Both the position numbers and the translations under genes were made by a program. The notes under the pieces were generated by a model that made no database searches, was not told the DNA's origin, and saw only the letters and a program-made list of their open reading frames with translations. Shown here piece after piece: positions 27,038 through 39,801 of a stretch of DNA of 64,000 bases (the first letter of the stretch is position 1; each line of letters begins with the position of its first letter). Source of the DNA: an uncultured Methylococcaceae bacterium (GTDB taxonomy: Bacteria; Pseudomonadota; Gammaproteobacteria; Methylococcales; Methylomonadaceae); the NCBI GenBank assembly GCA_903839855.1, contig CAIMEB010000057.1, positions 1-64,000 of the forward strand, given 5' to 3'.

Positions 27038-28646
27038 TTTTCATCAGATGGAAGAAACTTAGCTTCTTTTGCCATGTTTTATCAATCGGCCTGACAGGCA
27101 GAGGAAACAACACTGATACCTTGAGTCCACCAAATTGAGAGACACCCAGTATTAGATCCGCATTATGAATCGCGGCAATACGCTGTACAATCGAAAAACC
27201 TAAGCCAGTCCCTTTAGCTGTATTTGCAGTCTCAACGCAGCGATGAAAACGTTCCAGAGACTTTTCATATTGATCAGGTGAGATGCCAGGCCCAGAATCT
27301 TCAACGCACAATTGTAAATATTTCTCATGCCCCGCAACGGTGATTAACACATTACCTTTAGCGGGTGTATATTTAATCGCGTTATCAATTATATTCCGAA
27401 TTAAAATGGTCACTAAGGGCGCATTGACAATTGCAGGCACTGCATTATCTTCAACAAACTCAATAACAATTTGCTTCTTATGCGCTTCAGGCTCCAACTC
27501 AGTAATAACATGAACAACTTCACGACTTACCATCGTATTTTGTTTAGTTAGAAATTCTGTATTAGACTCAATTCTCGAAAAAGTCAGTAACTGCTGAACC
27601 ATATAAGTCATCCGGTTGACAGCTTGTTTAATCCGTGAAAGCGCCTGCTTTCGAACTTCCTCATCGGTTGTTCTTAAGGCAACATGTGCTTGAGTCAGCA
27701 ATCCCGCCAAAGGTGTTCTCAACTCATGCGAAGCATCCGCAGTAAAGCGACGCTCATGTTCAAAAGCACGTTCTAGTTGCACAAAAAGATTATTGATTTC
27801 ATTAACCACCGGAACAATCTCATTGGGCAGTCTTTTGATAGAAAGCGGCTTAAGATAACTTGCTTCACGTTTTGCAAGTGCCTTTTCCAATCTGTTCAGG
27901 GGTTTTAATGATAAACCCACAATAAACCAAATAACTAAACCTAAAATAGGCAACCCAATCAGAAATTGAGTGACTAACTGTGATGATATTTCATCAGTTA
28001 GTTCAGCGCGTATTTCCTCTTTTTGACCGACATGGATAACATATTCACCGGTTGCATTCGCAATACTAAAAACATGCCACTCATGACCATCAATATTCGT
28101 ATCACTAAATCCGTGATCAGACGATGAAAAGGCAAACTTCGGTGCGCTATCTGATCTCAGTATTAATCCTTCTTTCTTTGACCACAACTGAAAAGCCACT
28201 TTTCTTTCATATTTATGACCTAACGCATTTGCTTTTAACAGATCATCAAAAATGGGCCATAACTGTTCATCAATATTACTTTGGTTAAAGCCATGAACAG
28301 AAAAAGCAGGTACGTTTTCAGAACGCAATAGCAAGCCATCGTCCACAGACCACAGTTGCAATGCACTTTTACTTTTAAAGTTACGTTTAAATGCGTAAGC
28401 TTTAAGAATCTCATCAGCCTTTTCTCTCTCTTGTTCTTGACTCCAATGGCCTGACAAGGAACCTTCACGGAACAAGCTTTCTACAAAAGCATTAAGCACT
28501 TTTGCTGATTGCGCCAATTCTGCATCAAACAGATTGGCAACCTCATCTCGCGTTACTTTATAATTTAAGTAGGCAGCAATACCCCAAATCAGCATTGAGG
28601 CTGAAAGCAAACTCACTAACAATAATTGCCTGAGAGAATAATTCAT
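27030..28646 (-). CDS. Sensor histidine kinase, QseC/PmrB-like
   Basis: This is an inner-membrane sensor kinase of 538 residues. It has a first membrane segment (VSLLSASMLIWGIAAYL), a periplasmic 2CSK-type sensor, a second segment (FLIGLPILGLVIWFIVGLSL), a linker, the H-box FTADASHELRTPLAGLL (His about 307), and ATPase boxes NIIDNAIKYTP, EDSGPGI and GTGLGFSIV. The sensor part is unusual because it holds two similar motifs, LQLWSVDDGLLLRSENVPAF and FQLWSKKEGLILRSDSAPKF, about 60 residues apart. It overlaps its response regulator gene by four bases. Confidence 0.92.
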   Translation of the reverse strand: MNYSLRQLLLVSLLSASMLIWGIAAYLNYKVTRDEVANLFDAELAQSAKVLNAFVESLFREGSLSGHWSQEQEREKADEILKAYAFKRNFKSKSALQLWSVDDGLLLRSENVPAFSVHGFNQSNIDEQLWPIFDDLLKANALGHKYERKVAFQLWSKKEGLILRSDSAPKFAFSSSDHGFSDTNIDGHEWHVFSIANATGEYVIHVGQKEEIRAELTDEISSQLVTQFLIGLPILGLVIWFIVGLSLKPLNRLEKALAKREASYLKPLSIKRLPNEIVPVVNEINNLFVQLERAFEHERRFTADASHELRTPLAGLLTQAHVALRTTDEEVRKQALSRIKQAVNRMTYMVQQLLTFSRIESNTEFLTKQNTMVSREVVHVITELEPEAHKKQIVIEFVEDNAVPAIVNAPLVTILIRNIIDNAIKYTPAKGNVLITVAGHEKYLQLCVEDSGPGISPDQYEKSLERFHRCVETANTAKGTGLGFSIVQRIAAIHNADLILGVSQFGGLKVSVLFPLPVRPIDKTWQKKLSFFHLMKSA

Positions 28647-29311
28647 ATCTCATCTACATTATCAATAATATAGCCTACACCTCGAACTGTTCGAATCAAC
28701 GAAGAACCGAGTTTTTTTCTCAGGTAATGAATATGAACTTCAACCGTATTACTCTCTACATCAGAATCCCAAGAATACAAGCTTTCTTCAAGACGTGATC
28801 GAGAAACCACTTTACCGATATTACTCATTAAAAAGCTTAATATCTCAAATTCTTTTTGAGATAAATCTACTTTTTCATTATTAAACGTCACTTGATGAGA
28901 CGCCGGATCAAGCACAATACCCTTGTATTCAATAGTCGGGGCACTTCGTCCTTCACTGCGCCTCGCTAAGGCTCTTAAACGCGCACAGACTTCATCTAAC
29001 TCAAAGGGCTTAATAACAAAATCATCCGCACCACTATCCAAGCCTGATACCCGATCAGAAATTGTATCTTTAGCTGTTAAAACCATAACAGGTGTTTCAT
29101 CTTTACGACCTCTTAACGCCCGTAAAATAGCCATGCCATCCATATCTGGAAGGTTTAAATCCAATACGATCAACTCATAACTGTTCAGTTTCAGTGCTTC
29201 ATCAGCTAACTTACCGTTTGTTAACCAATCGACCGCATAGCCCTCCATTCTTAAGCCCTCAACTAAACCATCGCCGAGTATTTCATCGTCTTCAACTAAC
29301 AAGAGCCGCAT
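28643..29311 (-). CDS. OmpR-family response regulator (QseB/PmrA-like)
   Basis: This is a two-domain transcriptional regulator of 222 residues. The receiver has MRLLLVEDDEILGDGL, the phospho-acceptor in LIVLDLNLPDMDG (about D51), VMVLTAKD and FVIKPFELDEV. The winged-helix domain has LSQKEFEILSFLM, VVSRSRLEESLY, NTVEVHIHYLRKKL and IRTVRGVGYII. It is the partner of the kinase encoded downstream. The signal and targets are not evident. Confidence 0.94.
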   Translation of the reverse strand: MRLLLVEDDEILGDGLVEGLRMEGYAVDWLTNGKLADEALKLNSYELIVLDLNLPDMDGMAILRALRGRKDETPVMVLTAKDTISDRVSGLDSGADDFVIKPFELDEVCARLRALARRSEGRSAPTIEYKGIVLDPASHQVTFNNEKVDLSQKEFEILSFLMSNIGKVVSRSRLEESLYSWDSDVESNTVEVHIHYLRKKLGSSLIRTVRGVGYIIDNVDEI

Positions 29312-29360
29312 TCAATCTCCAAAATCATTTTGTATCGACGTACTAAAGCCACTCGTTCCC

Positions 29361-31190
29361 TTATTCAACTGTCACTGATTTTGCTAAATTTCTGGGTTGG
29401 TCTACATCCGTACCTTTTAAGATAGCCACATAATAAGACAATAACTGCAAGGGAATAGTATAAATAATAGGCGATACTTCATTATCAATTTGTGGCACTT
29501 TTATAATATGTACATTTTCGTCTTCAGTCGTCACCAAAGTTTCATCCATAAAGACAATTAATTGCCCACCACGTGCACTGACTTCCTGAATATTTGATTT
29601 TAACTTATCCAATAACTTGTTATTGGGCGCCACCGTGATCACTGGCATATCGGCATCAATTAACGCAAGTGGCCCGTGCTTCAATTCACCAGCTGGATAG
29701 GCTTCGGCATGAATATAAGATATTTCTTTAAGTTTTAAGGCACCTTCCATGGCAATGGGATAATGAGTCCCTCTACCCAAAAATAGCGCATGTTGTTTAT
29801 CAGCAAACCTTTCAGCCAGGATTTCAATTTCTTTGTCGAGCTTTAATACACCTTCAATTTTTCCGGGTAAACCAAACAATTCAGAGGTTATTTTGGCTTC
29901 ATCGGCTGCGGATAATTCAAAACGACGACCGATTGCAATCACCAACAACATCAGTGCCGTCAATTGCGTGGTAAACGCTTTAGTCGATGCAACACCAATT
30001 TCTGGACCAGCACGGGTCATTAAAACTAAGTCTGATTCTCTGACCAATGAACTTTCTGGACCATTACAAACGGCTAACGAATATTTAGCCCCCAGCTTCT
30101 TAGCCTCTTGCAAAGCCGCGAGAGTGTCAGCGGTTTCTCCCGATTGAGAGATGGTAACAATTAAGGTATCCGGTGCTAACACAGGGTTTCGATAACGAAA
30201 CTCACTTGCGACCTCTATATTACAGGGTACTCTTGCAAAACTTTCAAACCAATAGCGTGCTACCAAACCGGCATGATAACTGGTGCCACAAGCTAAAATT
30301 TGTACTGATTTAATAGCATCAAATACTTCATTGGCATTATGACCAAAGGCATTTTCCTGTAGGCGATGGTTAATAAATCGCCCCTCTAAGGTTTGAGAAA
30401 TAGCAAAGGGTTGCTCATGGATTTCTTTCAGCATGTAATGGCGGTATTGGCCTTTATTCACTGAATCTGCGGTCAATTGAGTTTCTTTGATCGGACGATT
30501 AACGATTTGATCATTTTCATCATAGATGACCAATTTATCAATACTAATGCTTGCAATATCGCCGTCTTCTAAAAAAATAAACTGCTGAGTCACCGGTAGT
30601 AAGGCCGCCACATCAGAGGCAATAAAAAACTCACCAATACCGACACCAATCACTAGGGGACTGCCTTTTCGACAGGCCACTAACGTGTTCGGATTTTCAC
30701 TACTGATAATCCCCAACGAATAGGCACCTTCTAATGTTTGTACGGTTTGCTTAATAGCAAGCAGTAAATCGCCGGTTGTCTCCATCATCTTAGCTATCTG
30801 ATGCACAATCACTTCAGTATCCGTTTCTGAAGTAAACACAAAGTCATCCGCTTTTAACTCGCTGCGTAAGTTTTCATGGTTTTCAATAATGCCATTATGA
30901 ACAACAGCGATGGTATCTTTACTCATGTGAGGATGTGCGTTTTCGGTACTGGGTTTTCCATGCGTTGCCCAACGGGTATGTGCAATGCCTACTGTTCCCG
31001 AAACGGGTTCAAGATTTATTAAATCTTCTAGCCCTTTGACCTTTCCCAACTCTCTTTTTCTATAAATGGTTTGATGATTGACAACAGCTAATCCAGCCGA
31101 ATCATAACCTCGATACTCTAATCGTTTAAGCCCTTCAATTAAGATAGGGACTATGTTTCGTTGTGCTACACCACCGACAATACCACACAT
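29361..31190 (-). CDS. glmS: Glucosamine-6-phosphate synthase GlmS
   Basis: GlmS makes glucosamine-6-phosphate from fructose-6-phosphate and glutamine, the first step to UDP-GlcNAc. The 609 residues start MCGIVGG, giving the N-terminal nucleophile Cys, with HTRWATHGKPS and two SIS domains (ACGTSYHAGLVARYW; FLGRGTHYPIAMEGALKLKE) and the C-terminal NLAKSVTVE. It follows glmU by one base. Confidence 0.98.
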   Translation of the reverse strand: MCGIVGGVAQRNIVPILIEGLKRLEYRGYDSAGLAVVNHQTIYRKRELGKVKGLEDLINLEPVSGTVGIAHTRWATHGKPSTENAHPHMSKDTIAVVHNGIIENHENLRSELKADDFVFTSETDTEVIVHQIAKMMETTGDLLLAIKQTVQTLEGAYSLGIISSENPNTLVACRKGSPLVIGVGIGEFFIASDVAALLPVTQQFIFLEDGDIASISIDKLVIYDENDQIVNRPIKETQLTADSVNKGQYRHYMLKEIHEQPFAISQTLEGRFINHRLQENAFGHNANEVFDAIKSVQILACGTSYHAGLVARYWFESFARVPCNIEVASEFRYRNPVLAPDTLIVTISQSGETADTLAALQEAKKLGAKYSLAVCNGPESSLVRESDLVLMTRAGPEIGVASTKAFTTQLTALMLLVIAIGRRFELSAADEAKITSELFGLPGKIEGVLKLDKEIEILAERFADKQHALFLGRGTHYPIAMEGALKLKEISYIHAEAYPAGELKHGPLALIDADMPVITVAPNNKLLDKLKSNIQEVSARGGQLIVFMDETLVTTEDENVHIIKVPQIDNEVSPIIYTIPLQLLSYYVAILKGTDVDQPRNLAKSVTVE

Positions 31191-31191
31191 A

Positions 31192-32562
31192 TTATTTTTC
31201 CTGTTTTATAGGTCGTTGCCAATCAGCTATTGAAACTTGCTTGACTCGGCTTAGGGTTAACTGATTTTCTGGAGTATCTTTAGTAATCGTTGAGCCTGCA
31301 CCAATGGTAGCATTTTTACCAATGGTCACAGGGGCGACTAACTGGGTATCCGAGCCTATAAATACCCCATCTTCAATCACTGTTCTAAATTTATTCGCAC
31401 CATCATAATTACAGGTAATGGTGCCTGCGCCTATGTTAACACCACTGCCCACGGTCGTGTCACCAATATAACTTAAATGATTGATCTTGCTTCCTGAAGC
31501 AACAGATGATTTCTTGATTTCAACAAAATTACCGATATGGACATGATCGGCTAATTCTGTTTCTGGACGTAAACGGGCAAAGGGACCAATTTTACTACCT
31601 GCGCCTATCACAGCATTATCAATTACACAGTTAGCCAATATTTCTACATCATCACCAATGACTGAATTCTTAATCTGTGTATTAGCGCCAATTTTTACAT
31701 TGTTTCCTAGACTATTTTTTCCTTCAATAATCACATTCACATCAATGATGATATCAATACCTAATGTTTCTATTGAACCTCTGATGTCAAAGCGAGCAGG
31801 ATCTAACAACGTCACCCCTTGCTCCATTAATACTTGGGCTTGTTCTAGCTGATAAACCCGCTCTAAGTGACTTAATTGTACCCGATTATTAACCCCTAAG
31901 ACCTCATCCACGGTGTCTGGCTGACTGGTTATTACGTCTACCTTATCAGCGACCGCCATTTCAATGACATCGGTTAAATAATATTCTCCTTGGGCATTAT
32001 TATTACCTAATTGTGCTAACCATTTTTTTAATTGCCCACCTTGTACAGCTAAAATTCCAGTATTACCTTCACTAATTAGCTTTTCATCTGGGGAGGCATC
32101 TTTTTCTTCGACAATTTTGGTGACTTTTCCTGACTTGTCACGCACTATTCTGCCATAACCGGTAGGGTTATATAAATTAACCGTCAGTAGCGCTAAGGTG
32201 TTATGACTCACATTCGCTATTAATTGCTGTACTGTACCTAACTTTAATAAGGGCACATCACCATAAAGAATAAGTACGGTATCGTCATCACCGATTTGTT
32301 CTTTACACTGTTGCACCGCATGTCCAGTACCTAATTGTTGTTTTTGTTCAACCCAGTTTGCATCCAAGTCTTTTAAAGTATTCCTTACCCGATCAGCGCC
32401 GTGACCATAAACAATGGTAATGGTATTATTGTCTAACTGTTTGCTCATGTCATAGACATGTTGCAACAAGGGTCTATTGGCCACTTTATGTAATATCTTG
32501 GGTAATTCAGAGCGCATACGCGTGCCTTTACCCGCTGCAAGAATAATGGTTGTAATTTTCAT
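31192..32562 (-). CDS. glmU: Bifunctional GlmU (GlcN-1-P acetyltransferase / GlcNAc-1-P uridyltransferase)
   Basis: GlmU makes UDP-GlcNAc, the sugar used by the mur pathway above. The 456 residues contain the pyrophosphorylase loop LAAGKGTRMRSELPKILH, GTGHAVQQ, VEEKDASP, and the C-terminal left-handed beta-helix with hexapeptide repeats, including GNFVEIKKS, HLSYIGDTTVGSGVNIGAG and TITCNYDGANK. It lies next to the atp operon, as in many gammaproteobacteria. Confidence 0.98.
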   Translation of the reverse strand: MKITTIILAAGKGTRMRSELPKILHKVANRPLLQHVYDMSKQLDNNTITIVYGHGADRVRNTLKDLDANWVEQKQQLGTGHAVQQCKEQIGDDDTVLILYGDVPLLKLGTVQQLIANVSHNTLALLTVNLYNPTGYGRIVRDKSGKVTKIVEEKDASPDEKLISEGNTGILAVQGGQLKKWLAQLGNNNAQGEYYLTDVIEMAVADKVDVITSQPDTVDEVLGVNNRVQLSHLERVYQLEQAQVLMEQGVTLLDPARFDIRGSIETLGIDIIIDVNVIIEGKNSLGNNVKIGANTQIKNSVIGDDVEILANCVIDNAVIGAGSKIGPFARLRPETELADHVHIGNFVEIKKSSVASGSKINHLSYIGDTTVGSGVNIGAGTITCNYDGANKFRTVIEDGVFIGSDTQLVAPVTIGKNATIGAGSTITKDTPENQLTLSRVKQVSIADWQRPIKQEK

Positions 32563-32574
32563 TTGAAATCCTGT

Positions 32575-32617
32575 TAAACAAAAAAGCCCGATAACGAGTT
32601 TAGCGCCACCGGGCTTT
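32575..32617 (-). terminator. Rho-independent terminator of the atp operon
   Basis: On the minus strand AAAGCCCG and CGGGCTTT form an 8-bp stem followed directly by TTTTTGTTT. It lies between atpC and glmU, so glmUS may need its own promoter or read-through. Confidence 0.8.
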
Positions 32618-32688
32618 CTTTAAATTAAAATATCGCCTGTTGTTCTATCAAGAAAAGTTATCCTGTCAAGAACAATGAGAGCTATCTA

Positions 32689-33111
32689 TTATCCACCGCG
32701 CTTTCTAAACCTATCCAGCGTTCTTAATTGCATAACAGCCTGTTGTAGTTGAGCCTGAGCGGTTGCATAATCAATCTTTCCTGATTTATCAGACAAGGCT
32801 TCTTCTGCTTTTACTTTAGCGTCTAAAGCAGCCACTTCATCGATGTCTTTTGCTCTAACCGCCGTGTCCGCCAAGATAGTCACTAAATGAGGCTGAATCT
32901 CTAACAGCCCACCTGAAATATAGAACGGGTAGCTTTCAGTGGCACTCACTTTGACCCTAACTTCGCCAGGATTAAGCTTTGTTATCAACGGAGCATGACG
33001 AGGTGAAATACCTAATTCTCCCAACTCACCCGGCGCAAAAATCATTTCCACACTTCCGGAAAATATCTCCTTTTCTGCACTGACAATGTCTACATGTACG
33101 GTCATGGTCAT
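32689..33111 (-). CDS. atpC: ATP synthase epsilon subunit AtpC
   Basis: This is the epsilon subunit of F1 (central stalk), 140 residues from the ATG at 33111. The track extends six codons further (MGKGEE), but MTMTVHVDIVSAEKEIFSG is the usual start. FAPGELGELGISPRHAPL and YISGGLLEIQPHLVTILAD are typical of the beta-sandwich domain. It is last in the operon. Confidence 0.95.
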   Translation of the reverse strand: MTMTVHVDIVSAEKEIFSGSVEMIFAPGELGELGISPRHAPLITKLNPGEVRVKVSATESYPFYISGGLLEIQPHLVTILADTAVRAKDIDEVAALDAKVKAEEALSDKSGKIDYATAQAQLQQAVMQLRTLDRFRKRGG

Positions 33112-33162
33112 TTCTTCACCTTTTCCCAACGCCTCTCCACCGTTAGGAGGAGAGGCTATTTA

Positions 33163-34557
<1,395 letters not shown>

Positions 34558-34602
34558 TTAGTGTGATGTCATTTTGCTTGGGTCCTTCGACTAGCGAGAG
34601 CC

Positions 34603-35466
34603 TTAAACAGCGGCGGCACCGGCAACAATTTCCGAAATTTCTTGAGTAATAGCAGCTTGTCTGGCTTTGTTGTAAATCAATTGCAACTCACCGATAAGAT
34701 TGCCTGCGTTATCTGAAGCACTCTTCATAGCAACCATTCTGGCAGCCTGTTCACAGGCATTATTTTCAACCAATCCTTGATATACCTTTGATTCTATAAA
34801 GCGGGTCAATAAATGATCCAATACTTCTTTTGCATCAGGCTCATAAATATAATCCCAGTGACCACCCAAATTTTCATCCAGTTCACAGGCGGCTACAGGT
34901 AACAATTGCTCGATTGTAGGCTTTTGAGTCATGGTGTTGACAAACTCATTACTGATTACAAACAATTGATCAATTTTACCTGACTCGTAAGCATCCAGCA
35001 TTATTTTAATAATACCGACTATGTCGTGTAGGTGCGGAGCGTCACCTAATTTGGATACTTGACCGATTAAATTCACCTTTAAGTTACTGAAAAAACCGAA
35101 TGCTTTAGTCCCAATCGTACAAATATCAACTTCAACATTTGCATTATTCCATTGACCTAATTCAGACAGCGTTTTTCTAAATAAATTTGAATTTAACCCA
35201 CCGCACAAACCTCTATCAGAACTAATCAGGATAACGCCAACACGCTTTACCTCACGTGTTATTAAATACGGGTGTTTATACTCTGGATTCGCTTGAGCCA
35301 AGTGCTTAATAATTTGGCCTATCTTTTTAGAATAGGGCCTTGTTGCCTGCATTCTGTCTTTTGTTTTACGCATTTTACTCGCCGCAACCATCTCCATTGC
35401 CCGAGTGATCTTTTGAGTATTTTTGATACTCGCGATCTTTGTGCGTATTTCTTTGCCAACAGCCAT
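34603..35466 (-). CDS. atpG: ATP synthase gamma subunit AtpG
   Basis: This is the rotating central stalk subunit of F1, 287 residues. The N-terminal helix [28 protein letters not shown] and the C-terminal [33 protein letters not shown] with GAAAV are diagnostic. Also visible is [14 protein letters not shown]. Confidence 0.98.
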   Translation of the reverse strand: MAVGKEIRTKIASIKNTQKITRAMEMVAASKMRKTKDRMQATRPYSKKIGQIIKHLAQANPEYKHPYLITREVKRVGVILISSDRGLCGGLNSNLFRKTLSELGQWNNANVEVDICTIGTKAFGFFSNLKVNLIGQVSKLGDAPHLHDIVGIIKIMLDAYESGKIDQLFVISNEFVNTMTQKPTIEQLLPVAACELDENLGGHWDYIYEPDAKEVLDHLLTRFIESKVYQGLVENNACEQAARMVAMKSASDNAGNLIGELQLIYNKARQAAITQEISEIVAGAAAV

Positions 35467-35478
35467 TTGAAGACCCTT

Positions 35479-37020
35479 TTACCAACTATGAGTTTTAATG
35501 AAAGTTTCTATCGCAGTACGTAAACTACTGCTAATTTCATTATTAAAGTCGCCAGTCGCATTAATGTTATCAAGTAACTCAGCATGTTCCGATTTCACGT
35601 ATAGATGCAATGCAGATTCAAAACTTAGCACCTTATTGACTTCTATACCATCAAGAAAACCTTCATTGGCAGCAAACAATGAGACTGCCATTTGTGCAAC
35701 TGACATGGGTGAATATTGATTTTGCTTCATCAGCTCGGTCACACGTTGACCGCGTTCAATTTGCTTACGGGTGCTTTCATCTAAATCTGAAGCAAACTGA
35801 GCAAAAGCCGCTAATTCACGGTATTGAGCTAAATCAAGACGTGTACCGCCCCCTAGCTTTTTAATAATCTTGGTTTGTGCAGCACCACCTACTCGAGATA
35901 CGGATAGACCCGCGTTAACCGCTGGACGAATACCTGAGTTAAATAAGTTACTTTCCAAGAAAATCTGACCATCTGTAATAGAAATTACGTTAGTCGGTAC
36001 GAAAGCCGATACGTCGCCACCTTGCGTTTCAATAATAGGCAATGCCGTTAATGAACCTGTTTTACCCTTTACTTTTCCGCCGGTTAATTTTTCAACTTCA
36101 TCCGCGTTAATTCTTGATGCTCTTTCCAATAAACGTGAATGTAAATAAAACACGTCACCGGGATACGCTTCACGACCGGGCGGTCTGCGTAATAATAATG
36201 ATACTTGACGATAAGCCCAGGCTTGTTTAGTCAAATCATCATAAATAATTAAGGCATCTTCACCGCGATCTCTAAAGAACTCGCCCATTGAACAACCCGT
36301 GTACGGTGCGATAAATTGTAACGCAGCTGATTCAGAAGCAGAGGCCGCAACGATAATGGTGTGCGCCATAGCCCCGTGTTCTTCAAGTTTACGTACTACG
36401 TTAGCAATCGATGAACGTTTTTGACCAATCGCTACATAGATACATTTAATACCTGTGCCTTTTTGGTTAATTATGGCGTCGATTGCAATCGCAGTTTTAC
36501 CCGTTTGTCTGTCACCAATGATTAACTCACGTTGACCACGTCCCACTGGTATCATCGCATCAATTGATTTCAAACCTAACTGCACAGGCTGATCAACTGA
36601 CTGACGGGCAATTACACCCGGAGCAATTTTTTCAATTGGAGCCGTTTCAGTGGTGTCAATCGCACCTTTACCATCAATAGGATTACCCAGTGCATCAACC
36701 ACACGGCCTAGCAATGCTTCACCAACAGGCACTTCTAAAATTTTTCCAGTACATTTAACCGTATCGCCTTCAGTAATGTGTTGATAGTTACCTAAAACCA
36801 CCACACCCACTGAATCTCTTTCCAGGTTAAGTGCCATGCCAAAGGTATTGCCCGGGAACTCAAGCATCTCACCTTGCATCGCTTCTGAAAGACCATGTAC
36901 TCTAACAATACCGTCAGTCACACTGACTACGGTACCTTCTGTATGCGCTTCGGCACTTAAGTCGAAGTTTTCGATCTTCTTTTTAATCAGATCACTTATT
37001 TCAGATGGGTTTAATTGCAT
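35479..37020 (-). CDS. atpA: ATP synthase alpha subunit AtpA
   Basis: This is the non-catalytic nucleotide-binding F1 subunit, 513 residues as in E. coli. It starts [20 protein letters not shown] and has the P-loop [13 protein letters not shown] and the segment [18 protein letters not shown]. It lies between atpH and atpG. Confidence 0.99.
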   Translation of the reverse strand: MQLNPSEISDLIKKKIENFDLSAEAHTEGTVVSVTDGIVRVHGLSEAMQGEMLEFPGNTFGMALNLERDSVGVVVLGNYQHITEGDTVKCTGKILEVPVGEALLGRVVDALGNPIDGKGAIDTTETAPIEKIAPGVIARQSVDQPVQLGLKSIDAMIPVGRGQRELIIGDRQTGKTAIAIDAIINQKGTGIKCIYVAIGQKRSSIANVVRKLEEHGAMAHTIIVAASASESAALQFIAPYTGCSMGEFFRDRGEDALIIYDDLTKQAWAYRQVSLLLRRPPGREAYPGDVFYLHSRLLERASRINADEVEKLTGGKVKGKTGSLTALPIIETQGGDVSAFVPTNVISITDGQIFLESNLFNSGIRPAVNAGLSVSRVGGAAQTKIIKKLGGGTRLDLAQYRELAAFAQFASDLDESTRKQIERGQRVTELMKQNQYSPMSVAQMAVSLFAANEGFLDGIEVNKVLSFESALHLYVKSEHAELLDNINATGDFNNEISSSLRTAIETFIKTHSW

Positions 37021-37036
37021 GTTCTATTTCTCACTC

Positions 37037-37570
37037 TCACTGTAGCGCTTTTTGCATTTGTTGAAGCCGACCTTTAATAGATCCGTCGATGACTCTGTCG
37101 CCTGCCCTTACTAAAACACCACCTATTAATGATTTATCAACGGCAACATTCATAATAATCTTCTTGCCTAAGGTTTTTTCTAAAGTCGCTGTAAAACGCT
37201 GCTTCGCTTCTTTGGATAAAGCATAAGCAGTGAAGACCTGAACATCGACATAACCTTCATCCTCTGCCTTATACGCTTCAAATAACGTAGCAATATGTGG
37301 CAGCAGCACTAATCGATGGTTATGAACCAGCAACTTTAGGAAATTACCATTCTCTTCATTAATATGATCTTGGCAAATATCCAGCATCAACGCTGATAAC
37401 CTTTGTCTATTAACTTTTGGATTATCAACTACGACAGAAATATCTTCGTTTTTAAGTACAGCTGACATAAAAGCCAAGCTCTTAGACCATTCTGTAGTCG
37501 CATGAGTTTCTTTAGCTCTTTTAAAAACCGCAGCTGCATAAGGCCTTGCCAATGTTGCCAGTTCGCTCAT
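37037..37570 (-). CDS. atpH: ATP synthase delta subunit AtpH
   Basis: This is the F1 delta subunit, which joins the peripheral stalk to the alpha subunits; 177 residues. It starts SELATLARPYAAAVFKRAKE and ends with VDKSLIGGVLVRAGDRVIDGS and the C-terminal helix GRLQQMQKALQ, typical of the family. Confidence 0.96.
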   Translation of the reverse strand: MSELATLARPYAAAVFKRAKETHATTEWSKSLAFMSAVLKNEDISVVVDNPKVNRQRLSALMLDICQDHINEENGNFLKLLVHNHRLVLLPHIATLFEAYKAEDEGYVDVQVFTAYALSKEAKQRFTATLEKTLGKKIIMNVAVDKSLIGGVLVRAGDRVIDGSIKGRLQQMQKALQ

Positions 37571-37575
37571 TATGC

Positions 37576-38049
37576 TTAACCCAGTTGATTAGAAACTTTG
37601 CTAATAATATCTTGATGTTTGGCCTTATCAATTTCTGCACCCAGAATTTGTTCTGCCGCACTCAAAGCCAGTTCAGCTACCTGTTGACGTAAACCTTCTT
37701 TAGCCTGCTGTATTTCTTGTTCAATTTGTGCTTTTGCCGCAAGAATCAATCTGTCACCTTCTTTTTTAGCAGTGTCTTTTGATTCTTCAACGATTTCATT
37801 GGCACGTTTTTGAGCCAGAGTAACAATCTCTGAAGATTGTTCTTTGGCTTCCTTTATAACGCCTATCGCTTTCTTTTCGGCCAGGATAATTTGTTCCTGA
37901 CCTTTTTCAGCCGCCGCTAAACCATCGGCAATTTTCTTTTTACGTTCTTCTAAAGAGTCAAATAAAGGCGGCCAAATGTACTTCATGGTAAACCATACCA
38001 GAAGTGCAAAGGTAATCATTTGCCCAATCAGAGTAGCATTGATACTCAC
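37576..38049 (-). CDS. atpF: ATP synthase b subunit AtpF
   Basis: This is the peripheral stalk b subunit, 157 residues (E. coli has 156). It has one N-terminal membrane segment ([22 protein letters not shown]) and a long charged helix for dimerisation. Only one b gene is present, so this is the usual homodimeric form. Confidence 0.96.
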   Translation of the reverse strand: MSINATLIGQMITFALLVWFTMKYIWPPLFDSLEERKKKIADGLAAAEKGQEQIILAEKKAIGVIKEAKEQSSEIVTLAQKRANEIVEESKDTAKKEGDRLILAAKAQIEQEIQQAKEGLRQQVAELALSAAEQILGAEIDKAKHQDIISKVSNQLG

Positions 38050-38090
38050 GATGCGTTCCTCTTGTTGCTATTAAACACGATGGTAATCTA

Positions 38091-38393
<303 letters not shown>

Positions 38394-38427
38394 TTAGTTA
38401 AATAATAAAAAGGGTAAATAAAAAAAA

Positions 38428-39231
<804 letters not shown>

Positions 39232-39591
39232 TTAACGCATCAATAGTGCGAACCAAAAAACCGATAATGCTGCAATATAACTCACCAGCAGCGGTAATAT
39301 TTTTATATCAGGCACATTAAAAATCATTACAAACAGCACCGCCGTTAATAATAATTTTCCTGACTCACCTGCATAAAAAGAATTGACAACCGTTCTTGCC
39401 GATTGCCTAGACGATTTGTATACCATTAACGCAAAGAAAAGATTGGGTATAAATGCCGCAATCCCTCCTAAAAATCCCGATAGACCTTGTTGTTGCCCAC
39501 CGAAAAAACCAAAGCCCGCAGTGATCATCAGTATTATCAAGATTTGATAACTCAGAATCTTACTGACCGTAGAGAAATTTCTATCGATCAC
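39232..39591 (-). CDS. atpI: ATP synthase accessory protein AtpI
   Basis: This is a small membrane protein with about four hydrophobic segments (ILSYQILIILMITAGFGFFGG; FIPNLFFALMVYKSS; LLLTAVLFVMIF; LPLLVSYIAALSVFWFALL), at the head of the atp operon where AtpI is expected. It is thought to help c-ring assembly. The track uses a TTG at 39609, but the GTG at 39591 sits four bases after GGAGGG and gives VIDRNFSTVSKIL, so I prefer 119 residues. Confidence 0.88.
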   Translation of the reverse strand: MIDRNFSTVSKILSYQILIILMITAGFGFFGGQQQGLSGFLGGIAAFIPNLFFALMVYKSSRQSARTVVNSFYAGESGKLLLTAVLFVMIFNVPDIKILPLLVSYIAALSVFWFALLMR

Positions 39592-39619
39592 ATAACCCTC
39601 CAAACACAATAGCCAAGGG

Positions 39620-39648
39620 ATTATATCTATCGATGCAAATTAAATCAA
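39620..39648 (-). promoter_or_regulatory. Sigma-70 promoter of the atp operon
   Basis: The minus strand has TTGATT, a 17-base spacer, and a perfect TATAAT, about 30 bases upstream of the atpI GTG. It is the only strong promoter-like match ahead of the operon. Confidence 0.7.
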
Positions 39649-39801
39649 GGCAGATTGAAATCAAAACCTGGATTTTATATCTAATAACGGCGTATCGGAT
39701 TTTTCGAAAGCATTATACCCCACTTCGAACAAGGTAAACGTAAATATGTCATAAAATGTTCATTTAATTAAATTGGACGTGCTTTCCGATGCCTCATCGG
39801 A

